Both the position numbers and the translations under genes were made by a program. From Anaerotruncus sp. MC2020 (GTDB lineage: Bacteria; Bacillota; Clostridia; Oscillospirales; Ruminococcaceae): 64,000 nucleotides of DNA. Below, piece after piece: positions 36,402-44,726 of this stretch. The stretch's first letter is position 1; every line of letters begins with the position of its first letter. Below the pieces are notes generated by a model. It was given only the letters and a program-made list of their open reading frames with translations. It made no database searches and was not told the DNA's origin. Where the stretch lies: assembly GCA_000701945.1 (NCBI GenBank), contig JNKE01000017.1, forward strand, positions 1 through 64,000, in the 5' to 3' direction.

Positions 36402-37108
36402 TGACGGGACTTGTTTACAAGGAATGGAAGCAAAACCGTTGGTTTATTCTCTCTATGATACCTTGCGGCTTCGCTCCACTTCTTGCGCTGCTGCTTTTAC
36501 GTGAGCAGATAACAAGTGTGGATAATATCGCACTTCGTATCGGTGGACTTATCGCCGGATTTCTTGCAGCAGGGGCTTTGCAGCTGCTGGTATTGCGCGG
36601 TGATGACCGCAAGCTGTGGGGATACTGGATCACCGCAACGGCTGACGGATACAATGGCTTTCTTCGTGTAAAATATGAGATGATATTCGGAATGATTGTA
36701 TTGTTTCTGTTTTCACTGCAATTTGTGGATATGGGCTATTGCGCGGTCGCCGCTGATATGGGATCAGAAGATATCGGTTCCATAAGCAGTATCGCTCTTC
36801 TGCTCGGTTTTATGCAGATACTCTTTCGTGCGATAGACATTCCGTTCACCTATCGCTTTGGCAGTAAAAAAGGCAGCTTCATCAAACTGATCTGTATAGT
36901 CATTCTTGCCATACTGATCTGTGCTGTACTCGTTCTGAATGTTGACAACATGGACAGGATAACGGAAATGGTGAGAAAAGTATTCAATGAGAATAACAGC
37001 TCGCTGATACTGTCGTTCGGTCTTATCGTGTGCCTTGCGTTGTATTATCTCTCCTACCGTATCACTTGCAGACTGTATCTGAAAGGAGTGGAGCAGTATG
37101 ACAGCTAA
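36401..37108 (+). CDS. Second membrane subunit of the ABC exporter
   Basis: 235 residues, about six membrane segments (GLIAGFLAAGALQLLVL, LIVCLALYYLSY). Its start overlaps the previous stop by one base. Sequence family not recognised; a permease partner by position. Confidence 0.8.
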   Translation: MTGLVYKEWKQNRWFILSMIPCGFAPLLALLLLREQITSVDNIALRIGGLIAGFLAAGALQLLVLRGDDRKLWGYWITATADGYNGFLRVKYEMIFGMIVLFLFSLQFVDMGYCAVAADMGSEDIGSISSIALLLGFMQILFRAIDIPFTYRFGSKKGSFIKLICIVILAILICAVLVLNVDNMDRITEMVRKVFNENNSSLILSFGLIVCLALYYLSYRITCRLYLKGVEQYDS

Positions 37109-37952
37109 AAAAGAAAACGCAAAGCGGCTCGGTATTTATCTGCTGATCGTTTCCCTGTTCGTATTGCTTTTCTTCGTTTGCAGAAAGCTGATGAACGAAT
37201 CGAATACAGCATTTTTCACCATATATTATTGTCTGTTCTCATTTTCGCCTGCGATAGCAAGCCTTATCACAAGGGCAGTCACAAAAGAGGGCTTCCGTGA
37301 TATGAAGCTGCATCTGAATTTCAGTGGAAACCTCAAATGGTATCTGCTGGCATTCGGGCTTCCGCTGATATTCTTTTCAGCAAGGATATTGCTCCCCATT
37401 ATCGTAAGTGGGCACAGCGACTGGCTCAGCGGATTCAAGTTTCAGAATGTGCTGACAAGCATGTTCATGCTTGCTGCATTAACAGCCGTGCAGTCCATAG
37501 GGCTTCTTGGTGAAGAGCTTGGCTGGCGTGGATATATGAATCAGAAAACGGAGCCGCTGTTCGGCACGGTCGGTGCTTGCCTGATTGGAGGTATCGTGTG
37601 GAGTCTATGGCATCTTCCAATGGATATGGCAGGCTGGCTTGACGGTGAATGTACATTTTCAGATTCTATGAAGATGTGCGGTGACAGAATGCTCCTGCTG
37701 ACGTGCTTCGGTACATTCCTGATGTGGCTGACAAAAAAGACAGACAGCGTATTTCCTGCGGCGATGGCTCATTTTATGTTCAATCAGAGTCAAGGTGCTT
37801 TGGGTGAACTCCTCTCGCAGGGCGGTATTCCCGAAAACGTTGAACTTGGAATGATAGCAAGTGTATTTGAATATGCTACGATGATTTCGCTCGTGGTCGT
37901 TTTTATTGGTCTGCTTTTGCGTGAAAATAAGAGATCTCCTAAAACTGCATAA
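37098..37952 (+). CDS. CPBP (Abi/CAAX) intramembrane glutamic protease
   Basis: 284 residues, about eight membrane segments. CPBP motifs: EELGWRGYM (motif 1, catalytic Glu pair), HLPMDMAGW (motif 2) and HFMFNQSQG (motif 3). Overlaps the previous gene by 11 bases, so it is translated as part of the exporter operon. Family members process prenylated or bacteriocin-like peptides or give self-immunity (known of the family); an antimicrobial export/immunity role is possible but not shown. Confidence 0.88.
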   Translation: MTAKKENAKRLGIYLLIVSLFVLLFFVCRKLMNESNTAFFTIYYCLFSFSPAIASLITRAVTKEGFRDMKLHLNFSGNLKWYLLAFGLPLIFFSARILLPIIVSGHSDWLSGFKFQNVLTSMFMLAALTAVQSIGLLGEELGWRGYMNQKTEPLFGTVGACLIGGIVWSLWHLPMDMAGWLDGECTFSDSMKMCGDRMLLLTCFGTFLMWLTKKTDSVFPAAMAHFMFNQSQGALGELLSQGGIPENVELGMIASVFEYATMISLVVVFIGLLLRENKRSPKTA

Positions 37953-37962
37953 CGAACATAAC

Positions 37963-37997
37963 GCTCTCGGTTACAAGCTGAGAGCATTGTGTTTTTC
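37963..37997 (+). terminator. Terminator of the GntR-ABC operon
   Basis: GCTCTC/GAGAGC hairpin followed after a few bases by TTTTT. Confidence 0.65.
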
Positions 37998-38141
37998 GGA
38001 TTTTTTCTATAGTCATGCAATCATTTATGGCACAAATCATTTTGTCGAATTGCTTTTATGGTGCCTTGAATTGTTCGTTGATATTAATATCAACGAAATA
38101 CGTTTGAATAAAGTATACTCTATCAGGATATTTGAAAAAGC

Positions 38142-38205
38142 GTCCGTTTAGAGTGGTTTTGATCGTTAATAAACGTCCGTTTTATGTTATCCGTCCTAAA
38201 CGGAC
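38142..38205. repeat. Inverted repeat, possible mobile-element end
   Basis: GTCCGTTTAG (38142-38151) and CTAAACGGAC (38196-38205), with a third partial copy AACGTCCGTTTT between. No transposase nearby. The rest of 37998-38374 has no supported gene. Confidence 0.5.
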
Positions 38206-38374
38206 ACTATAACAATAATTACAATAGTGGTAAGCGCCCAGCGGAAAATCTGCGATGCAATGCTGGAGTAGTCGAGAAACAAAAAGTTCAAGATAGACCA
38301 TATAGTAATGACAGAGATAGTACTCATTACAGTTCGTCATCTCTGAGTTTTGTTCTATCTTTATGTAACTTCCT

Positions 38375-38540
38375 GTAGGTAAAATCTACAAAACAGCTCT
38401 AAAATTATTGTTAATTACTCTGATTATTATTGATTATTTGTTAACGGTGCACAAATTCGGTTGAATACTAAGAAGTAAAATGGTAAAATGATTGTATAAA
38501 TAATTCCTCTCATCCCTCATATTCAAAGGAGTGATAAAAT
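38375..38540 (+). repeat. Shared upstream region, copy 1 (promoter of the PDDEXK gene)
   Basis: About 165 bases homologous to 53830-53997: ACAAAACNGCT, TGTTAAT, TGATTATTTGTTAAC-like blocks and the promoter TTGAAT (38461-38466), 17 bases, TAAAAT (38484-38489). The other copy has TTGATA, 17 bases, TAAAAT at the same place. Two unrelated genes therefore sit behind the same promoter region. Confidence 0.75.
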
Positions 38541-39413
38541 ATGCCGAATCTAATATCATTGCAGCCTGTATCTCTGAAAAATCATCCTGATATCAAGGAA
38601 GATTTGATTCAAAAGTATATTTATGATAATCCTGATGTTTTGGGATTAGGAGAATTGCTCCCTATTCAAAGAGAAAGAGTTCAGCCGTCGGGCGGAAGAA
38701 TTGATATCCTAATGAATAGCGCTGATGAGCAAATACGATATGTGATAGAGATTCAGCTTGGAGCAACTGACCCAAATCACATAATCAGAACAATCGAATA
38801 TTGGGATAACGAAAAGAAGCGATATCCTCAATATGACCATTGTGCAGTTATAATTGCCGAAGAGATTACAGGCAGATTTATGAATGTAATTAGCCTGTTC
38901 AACGGCACGATCCCTTTGATTGCTTTACAATTATCGGCTTTCAAGACTGGAGAAGACATTTCCTTGACATTTACAAAAGTATTAGATAGAATAACGCTTG
39001 GTTCTGATGACGAAGCTGCTCTTGAAGTTACCGATAGAAACTATTGGGAAAAACATAGCACTAAGCCTGTTATGAGAGATGTCGACGAGATTTTTAAGGA
39101 TTTATCTCAGTACACCAGTGGATATGAGCTGAAATATAATAAGCATTATATAGGTCTTGCCAAAGACGGAATATCTAAGAATTTCATTTGGTTCAAACCT
39201 AAGAAACAGTATTTGTATCTGCTTTTCAAGTCAAACGAAGATACCGACTTATCAGCTCGACTTGAAGACGTTGGCTTGGATATTTCATATGATAGTCGAT
39301 GGAGACAGTATCGTGTAAAACTCAAGAATTATCAAGAATACAAGGATAACAAAGCTTTAATTGAAGAATGTGTTAAAAACGCTATGGATTATTTTAATAT
39401 ATCGAGCTTGTAA
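38541..39413 (+). CDS. PDDEXK-like nuclease-fold protein with C-terminal DUF5655-like domain
   Basis: 290 residues. Residues about 15-130 look like a restriction-endonuclease fold: GGRIDILM supplies the Asp and VIEIQLG the ExQ variant of ExK. The C-terminal 95 residues (YELKYNKHYIGLAKDGISKN, FIWFKPKKQYLYLLFK) resemble DUF5655. AT-rich, acquired DNA. Could be a defence or DNA-maintenance protein; no partner methylase or helicase is beside it. AAAGGAG 8 bases upstream. Confidence 0.7.
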   Translation: MPNLISLQPVSLKNHPDIKEDLIQKYIYDNPDVLGLGELLPIQRERVQPSGGRIDILMNSADEQIRYVIEIQLGATDPNHIIRTIEYWDNEKKRYPQYDHCAVIIAEEITGRFMNVISLFNGTIPLIALQLSAFKTGEDISLTFTKVLDRITLGSDDEAALEVTDRNYWEKHSTKPVMRDVDEIFKDLSQYTSGYELKYNKHYIGLAKDGISKNFIWFKPKKQYLYLLFKSNEDTDLSARLEDVGLDISYDSRWRQYRVKLKNYQEYKDNKALIEECVKNAMDYFNISSL

Positions 39414-39439
39414 CGATAGGTATAATGGAGGATGGAAAT

Positions 39440-42190
39440 ATGAGTATTAAAAAAGCAATTGCTGTAGCTGTTTCAATAATAATGATTTGTGTTCTTCCAA
39501 CGATTAATGTAACAATTGTTAATGATAGGATTATTGAAGCTGAAGCAGCGGATATTATTGAAACTGAAGAAGCTGTTATTATTGATTCTGGATTGTGTGG
39601 AGTTAATCTAAATTGGGCGCTTGATTCTTATGGAACTCTTACTATTTCAGGAACAGGAAAGATGCAGACAAAACCCTGGATTGAAAAATGTCAAAAGGCT
39701 ATTGTAAATGTGGTAGTTGAAGATGGAGCAACAAACATTATTGACTATGCTTTTCTACAATGCCCTAACCTCCATTCAGTGAACATTGCCGATTCCGTTG
39801 AGACGATAGGAGTACAAGCTTTTGCAGACTGCACCAAGTTGAAAGAAGTAAAGCTTCCATCAAGTTTGAAACTCATAGATGAATACACGTTTTTTAATTG
39901 TGCTATTGAATCAATAGAAATACCACAAGGTGTACAAGAAATAGGATTAAACTCATTTTTGAATTGTGAGCAACTTGTTAAGGTTACCTTACCAGATACT
40001 TTGGAAACGATTGGAGGATATGCATTCAGAAATTGTAAAAGCTTGGAGTCGTTTGTCATCCCCAATAGTGTAACTACTATCAAACGTGGAGCGTTTATAC
40101 AATGCGAATCCTTAAAAACTATAGAGTTTTCTAATAGCCTTTTAAATATAGAACAAGAAACTTTTTTATCGTGCGTAAACCTCGAATCAATCATTATACC
40201 AGAAACTATTATTTCGATAGAAGAAAGAGCTTTTGTAGGATGTACAAATCTTAGAGAAGTAACTATTTTAAACCCTAAATGTGTCATAAGTAAAGACGTT
40301 GCAGCTTTTTCTAACGATTCATCAGGTTATTTAGGCATTATCCGTGGATATGAAGGTTCAACTGCTGAACAATATGCCATAGCTAAAAACTGTATTTTTG
40401 ATACAATCAACGCAACAACTACAACAAGTGAAGGCACTTCAACATCAATCAGTACTACAACCACACTTGTATCATCAGCAGAAAAGAATAATATGGTGGA
40501 TTCAGGACTGTGCGGTGTGAATTTAAGATGGTCATTAGATACTGATGGAACTCTTACTATTTCGGGAACAGGAAAGATGCAAACAAGACCTTGGTGGAAT
40601 AATTATCAAAAGTCTATCAAGAATGTTATAATAGAAGATGGTGCAACCAACATTATAGACTATGCTTTTGTACAATGCCCGAACATCAATTCAGTGAACA
40701 TTGCCGATTCCGTTGAGACGATAGGAAAACAAGCTTTTGCGAGCTGCACAAAACTAAAGGAAATCAAGCTTCCGTCAAACTTGAAAGTCATAGATGAGTA
40801 TATGTTTTCAAACTGTGCTATTGAATCAATAGAAATACCACAAGGGGTACAAGATATAGGATTAAACTCATTTTTTGGCTGTGAGAAACTTGTTGGACTC
40901 AGTATACCAGATACTGTGGAAACGATTGGAGGATATGCATTCAGAAACTGTAAAAGCTTGGAGTCGCTTGTCATCCCCAATAGTGTAACTACTATCAAAC
41001 GTGGAGCGTTTATACAATGCGAATCCTTAAAAACAATAGAGTTTTCTAATAACCTTTCAAGTATAGAAACAGAAACATTTGCACGGTGCATAAACCTTGA
41101 ATCAATCACTATACCAGAAACTATTACCTCGATAGGAGATGGCGCTTTTTCCGTATGTACAAATCTTAGAGAAGTAACTATTCTAAACCCTGAATGTGTC
41201 ATAAGTAAAGGGGCTTCGACATTTACAAACGGTTCATCAGGATATTTGGGCATTATCCGTGGATATGAAGGTTCAACTGCTGAACAATATGCCGTGGCTA
41301 ATAACTATATTTTTGATTCAATCGGCCCATTATCTACAACAACGACGGCAACAACAACAACCACTACTACCACCACCACAACAACAACAACAACTACTAC
41401 TACGACAACAACTACAACTACAGCAACAACAACCATTACTACCAATACGACAACAACTACTACAGCTGAACCCACAACTACAACTGTGACAACTACTACC
41501 GAGAATAATCAAATAGAACTAAATCTTGGCGATCCAAACAATGACGGAAAGATTGATGCAAAAGATGCATCGTTTATACTTGTGGCATATTCTAAAGCGT
41601 CTACAGGCTCAAACGACGGTTTATCAGAAGCCCAAAGAACGGCTTCTGATATCAATGAAGACGAAAGAGTAGATGCAAAGGATGCTTCGAATATTCTGTC
41701 GTACTATGCCTATATATCTACTCACGATGCAATTAGCTTAATTGAATTCCTGAATGGTTCTTGGCAAACAACAACGCAAATAACCACGAGCACTACCACA
41801 ACAGTAGTTACCACCACGGTTGCTACAACCACAGTCACACCAATAGATGCAGTTATATATAATGATAATAATGTTGTCGTAAAGTATAAGGGAGTTTCTG
41901 AAGAATGGATAACAAATGGAATAAAACTTTACATCGAAAATAATAGTAATAGAGACATTTGTCTGCAAACACGTGACCTCTCAATAAATGGATTTATGCT
42001 TACGGCTGCATTCTCAGTAGATATCGCTTCTGGAAAAAAAGCTAATAAACCCATTAGTATACTGACTTCTGACTTGGAGAAGAATGATATTTCTGAAATT
42101 GAAGAAATTGAATTTGTTTTACATATTTTCGATTGGTCAGATAGTGATTTCAGAATTGATAGTGAACCTATATATATTAAAGTATCATAG
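39440..42190 (+). CDS. Secreted BspA-like LRR protein with dockerin-like module, internally duplicated
   Basis: 916 residues. ATG 39440 is preceded by GGAGGATGG; ATG 39425 lies before it. Signal peptide, then two copies of a 305-codon unit (915 bp period, SGLCGVNL at about 39587 and 40502), each with a capping segment and LRR_5 repeats (NIADSVETIGVQAFADCTKL). A Thr linker (41332-41500), a dockerin-like pair (GDPNNDGKIDAKDASFIL, then INEDERVDAKDASNILSYYA), a second Thr linker, and an unrecognised C-terminal domain of about 115 residues. AT-rich relative to the LRR gene at 44.7 kb. Likely a cohesin-bound surface or adhesion protein (inference). Confidence 0.88.
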   Translation: MSIKKAIAVAVSIIMICVLPTINVTIVNDRIIEAEAADIIETEEAVIIDSGLCGVNLNWALDSYGTLTISGTGKMQTKPWIEKCQKAIVNVVVEDGATNIIDYAFLQCPNLHSVNIADSVETIGVQAFADCTKLKEVKLPSSLKLIDEYTFFNCAIESIEIPQGVQEIGLNSFLNCEQLVKVTLPDTLETIGGYAFRNCKSLESFVIPNSVTTIKRGAFIQCESLKTIEFSNSLLNIEQETFLSCVNLESIIIPETIISIEERAFVGCTNLREVTILNPKCVISKDVAAFSNDSSGYLGIIRGYEGSTAEQYAIAKNCIFDTINATTTTSEGTSTSISTTTTLVSSAEKNNMVDSGLCGVNLRWSLDTDGTLTISGTGKMQTRPWWNNYQKSIKNVIIEDGATNIIDYAFVQCPNINSVNIADSVETIGKQAFASCTKLKEIKLPSNLKVIDEYMFSNCAIESIEIPQGVQDIGLNSFFGCEKLVGLSIPDTVETIGGYAFRNCKSLESLVIPNSVTTIKRGAFIQCESLKTIEFSNNLSSIETETFARCINLESITIPETITSIGDGAFSVCTNLREVTILNPECVISKGASTFTNGSSGYLGIIRGYEGSTAEQYAVANNYIFDSIGPLSTTTTATTTTTTTTTTTTTTTTTTTTTTTTATTTITTNTTTTTTAEPTTTTVTTTTENNQIELNLGDPNNDGKIDAKDASFILVAYSKASTGSNDGLSEAQRTASDINEDERVDAKDASNILSYYAYISTHDAISLIEFLNGSWQTTTQITTSTTTTVVTTTVATTTVTPIDAVIYNDNNVVVKYKGVSEEWITNGIKLYIENNSNRDICLQTRDLSINGFMLTAAFSVDIASGKKANKPISILTSDLEKNDISEIEEIEFVLHIFDWSDSDFRIDSEPIYIKVS

Positions 42191-42338
42191 AAAAAATAAC
42201 AGGAGTATGCCTCAAAAGTTGTCCTTTATTTGTCCTTTATTGTTACAAAAACATAGGAAAAACTGGACTTAATTAAATATTCTGAATTATTGTAAATTGG
42301 CTATTTTAAGCCAATTGTGGCAAGTTGGCAAAAGTTAG

Positions 42339-42590
42339 AAAAAGCGTGGCGCCCGTTTCAAGTCCTTCTGCCCCTGCCAGAACGATAAAGCCTGTATTTC
42401 GAGAAAAACACCGAAATACAGGCTTTTCTCTTGCCTGTAGAAAACAGTTATAACTGCAAATATGCAGTTGCGTGTGAAGAAATAACAGGCGTTTTTCACA
42501 CGTTTTCACACGAAATTCACACGACGATAGGTGGTATAAACGTTATTGAAAGAAGCCAGCTCCCTTTACGGGAGCTGATTCTATTTAAAA
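42339..42590 (+). repeat. Integration-arm-like repeat 1, fused to a decayed tRNA 3' end
   Basis: Starts with a tRNA-tail-like GTTTCAAGTCC...CTGCCA, then AAAGCCTGTATTTCG hairpin (a terminator), then spaced CACACG iterons (42495-42523) and GGTGGTATAA, and a GGGAGCTG hairpin at the end. The same order recurs at 60163-60392 and in part at 58462-58622. No functional tRNA: the T stem does not pair. 42191-42338 holds nothing else. Confidence 0.7.
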
Positions 42591-42711
42591 ATATTCATTA
42601 ACAAAAAGCTTTCAATGAATGTTACCGTTGCTATACTCCTCCAAGAATCCCTCCGCGCTGATACCGCCTTTCACAAGATGGCTGAATCTTACCAATTCTT
42701 TGGGACATTCA

Positions 42712-44469
42712 TCAAGTTCTGCTGTTGTGGCTGATTCGATTCGGAGTAGCGAAAAGTCCTTTTTCAAAAGCGTTCAGCATTTTGGGGTGTCTGATGATAA
42801 AATGAATTGCAGGGCTTTTCGATTTCGAGACCATGACCCACTCGTCGCGCTTCATCTGTATCTGTATATTCCTGAACACCGGCGTTCTAAGCTCGGAGAT
42901 GCTGTAGCTGCTGTTCGCGGCACTCAGCTCTCTTGTGAGGCGGCAGTGCTCGGTATACTCCTCATACGTATACTGAATTTCACGCTCGAAGAAAGCTCCT
43001 GACAGCGACAGAAGAAGCGGCGCTGAGCTGAACTGCTCCTCGGACGGAACGGGTATGATATCGAGGACCTCCGATGATATGAGCTGTTCTGCAAAGCACT
43101 CTTTCGTCCATTTCAGATAGGCGGTCAGCCTTTCACGTTCACGGCTGCTGATGCTGTTCCTGCTGAGGATACTGGTCAGCAGCTCCTCCGAAAGGGTGTA
43201 TATCGGCAGAGTTGACAGCATATTGCAGCGCTGACCGCCGTTTGAGCTCTCACTGCTGAAAAAGCTGCGATACTCGTCCTCTGATGCTGAATCGAATATC
43301 TCCATAAGAGGCAGAGCCTTCGAGAGGATATCCTCCGAGCGCTGACGGTAATAGGCGAGCTCCCTTCTGGAGTTGGTAAAGTAATATTGCCCGTTTGCGT
43401 GATGACCGCTGATGCATTCTCCGCGCAGAGCAGCCGCTCCCGAGACATAAAGGAGCTCGTGGTAGATAGCGCTCGGCGGCTGCGGCAGATAGTAGGGTGA
43501 GACCTGTCCCGTCATATATATCGGCATCCAAGCCTGCAAGCCGAGCAGCATCTCCTTCATCGGGCGGTCAATGGTGTGAATGATATTTAGATGAAGCCCC
43601 TTCTTTATACAGGCGGCGATGCCGAACATCCACTTTTTATTGAAGTCCTCGCTGTCCACCATATCTGATATGGGCATATTGCTGTTCATGAAAAGCGGCT
43701 TCTTTGACTGTGAGATAGCCGTAGCCCTGAGAAAAGCGAGCTCGGCGCGCTTCATATCCTCCACGCCGTAATAATGCCTTGAGGCGGGAAAAGCAAACGG
43801 AGCAGTCGGTATTTTCAGCTTGTCAAACCTGATAATGGATATATACTCGCCGAGGTCGAATTCATCGAGCTTGTGAAGATAATCGCTGACGCCCGAGGCA
43901 ACTGCCGCAGACCTCGGCGAACCGCGCAGATACCTGTCAACAGCCGCGCAGAGCCTTCCTTCGTCGCGGATGCTGTGCTCTGTAATTCCGCCGAGCGTCG
44001 CGCAGAGCAGCGGGAGCTGTCCGCTCTCGTCGGAGCTTCTGAGCAGATAGCTGCTCAGGTTGCCGATAAACCTGTCCATATCTATGGGGACACGCTCGCC
44101 GCGCTTGAAGCGCGAGAGGAGCGATGCGTCGATATCCATTGATTTGGCGAGCCTGTTCAGACTTATGCTCAGACGGTCGACGAGGGAGGAAAAATTCTCC
44201 GCAAAAACGCTGCTGTCGATATCCGCATAGCCAACGGCTCTGACGAGGCGGTTGTACACGTCCTCGCTTTCGAGCCCGCTGATACCCTTCTGCGCGGCAA
44301 TTGAGGCGATGCCGTCGGCAAGCCTTTGCAGTGCCTCGGGGCGCGGACGGCGAAGTCCGCTGCGGTAGCGGCTGAGTGCGGACGGCGTGAGCTCCGATGC
44401 CTCGGCGAGCTCGGATATTGAGCAGCCGAGCCTGTCCGTGAAGTCGCTGATAAGCTCCTGAAATGTCAT
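42712..44469 (-). CDS. Large XRE-type regulator with two HTH modules, probably frameshifted at its C-terminus
   Basis: 585 residues as read. HTH 1 is at residues 14-36 (SISELAEASELTPSALSRYR); a second HTH-like unit is near residues 95-125 (LAKSMDIDASLLSRFKRGER). The remaining 450 residues are an unrecognised, mostly helical effector region (SRHYYGVEDMKRAELAFLRA, FMNSNMPISDMVD). After HPKMLNAFEK the frame ends in unlike sequence, but shifting one base at the A5 run (42760-42764) opens 48 further sensible codons (FSLLRIESATTAELDECPKE) to a stop at 42612. Divergent from the giant LRR gene 257 bases away, its likely target. Confidence 0.8.
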   Translation of the reverse strand: MTFQELISDFTDRLGCSISELAEASELTPSALSRYRSGLRRPRPEALQRLADGIASIAAQKGISGLESEDVYNRLVRAVGYADIDSSVFAENFSSLVDRLSISLNRLAKSMDIDASLLSRFKRGERVPIDMDRFIGNLSSYLLRSSDESGQLPLLCATLGGITEHSIRDEGRLCAAVDRYLRGSPRSAAVASGVSDYLHKLDEFDLGEYISIIRFDKLKIPTAPFAFPASRHYYGVEDMKRAELAFLRATAISQSKKPLFMNSNMPISDMVDSEDFNKKWMFGIAACIKKGLHLNIIHTIDRPMKEMLLGLQAWMPIYMTGQVSPYYLPQPPSAIYHELLYVSGAAALRGECISGHHANGQYYFTNSRRELAYYRQRSEDILSKALPLMEIFDSASEDEYRSFFSSESSNGGQRCNMLSTLPIYTLSEELLTSILSRNSISSRERERLTAYLKWTKECFAEQLISSEVLDIIPVPSEEQFSSAPLLLSLSGAFFEREIQYTYEEYTEHCRLTRELSAANSSYSISELRTPVFRNIQIQMKRDEWVMVSKSKSPAIHFIIRHPKMLNAFEKGLFATPNRISHNSRT

Positions 44470-44726
44470 AATGTCCTCCTTGTGCTGTCATTTTTCATAT
44501 TATAGCACTGCCGCAGATAAAACGCAAGGGGCTGGAGCCGTTTTTTACGCATCGTATAAATCACAGCAAATATCAATCGTTTGCCAATTTGTCAGATGAC
44601 ATATTGGCAAATCGTATTTACAGGTAAAATCTTTTGTGATATAATAACTGCATAGTATACATTTTTTTTATCTGTTTTGCTATTTTTCTATGCAAAAAGT
44701 TGAGTGACACAAAGGAGGAATTAGAT

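Noticed and set aside
38184-38378. 64-codon frame upstream of the PDDEXK gene
   Set aside because: Low-complexity Asn/Ser-rich translation without a start signal.
41332-41500. ACA/ACT microsatellite as a phase-variation tract
   Set aside because: Unit length is three, so slippage would change linker length, not the frame.
42339-42375. Functional tRNA gene
   Set aside because: Only a T-arm-like tail is present, the T stem does not pair, and there is no 5' half.
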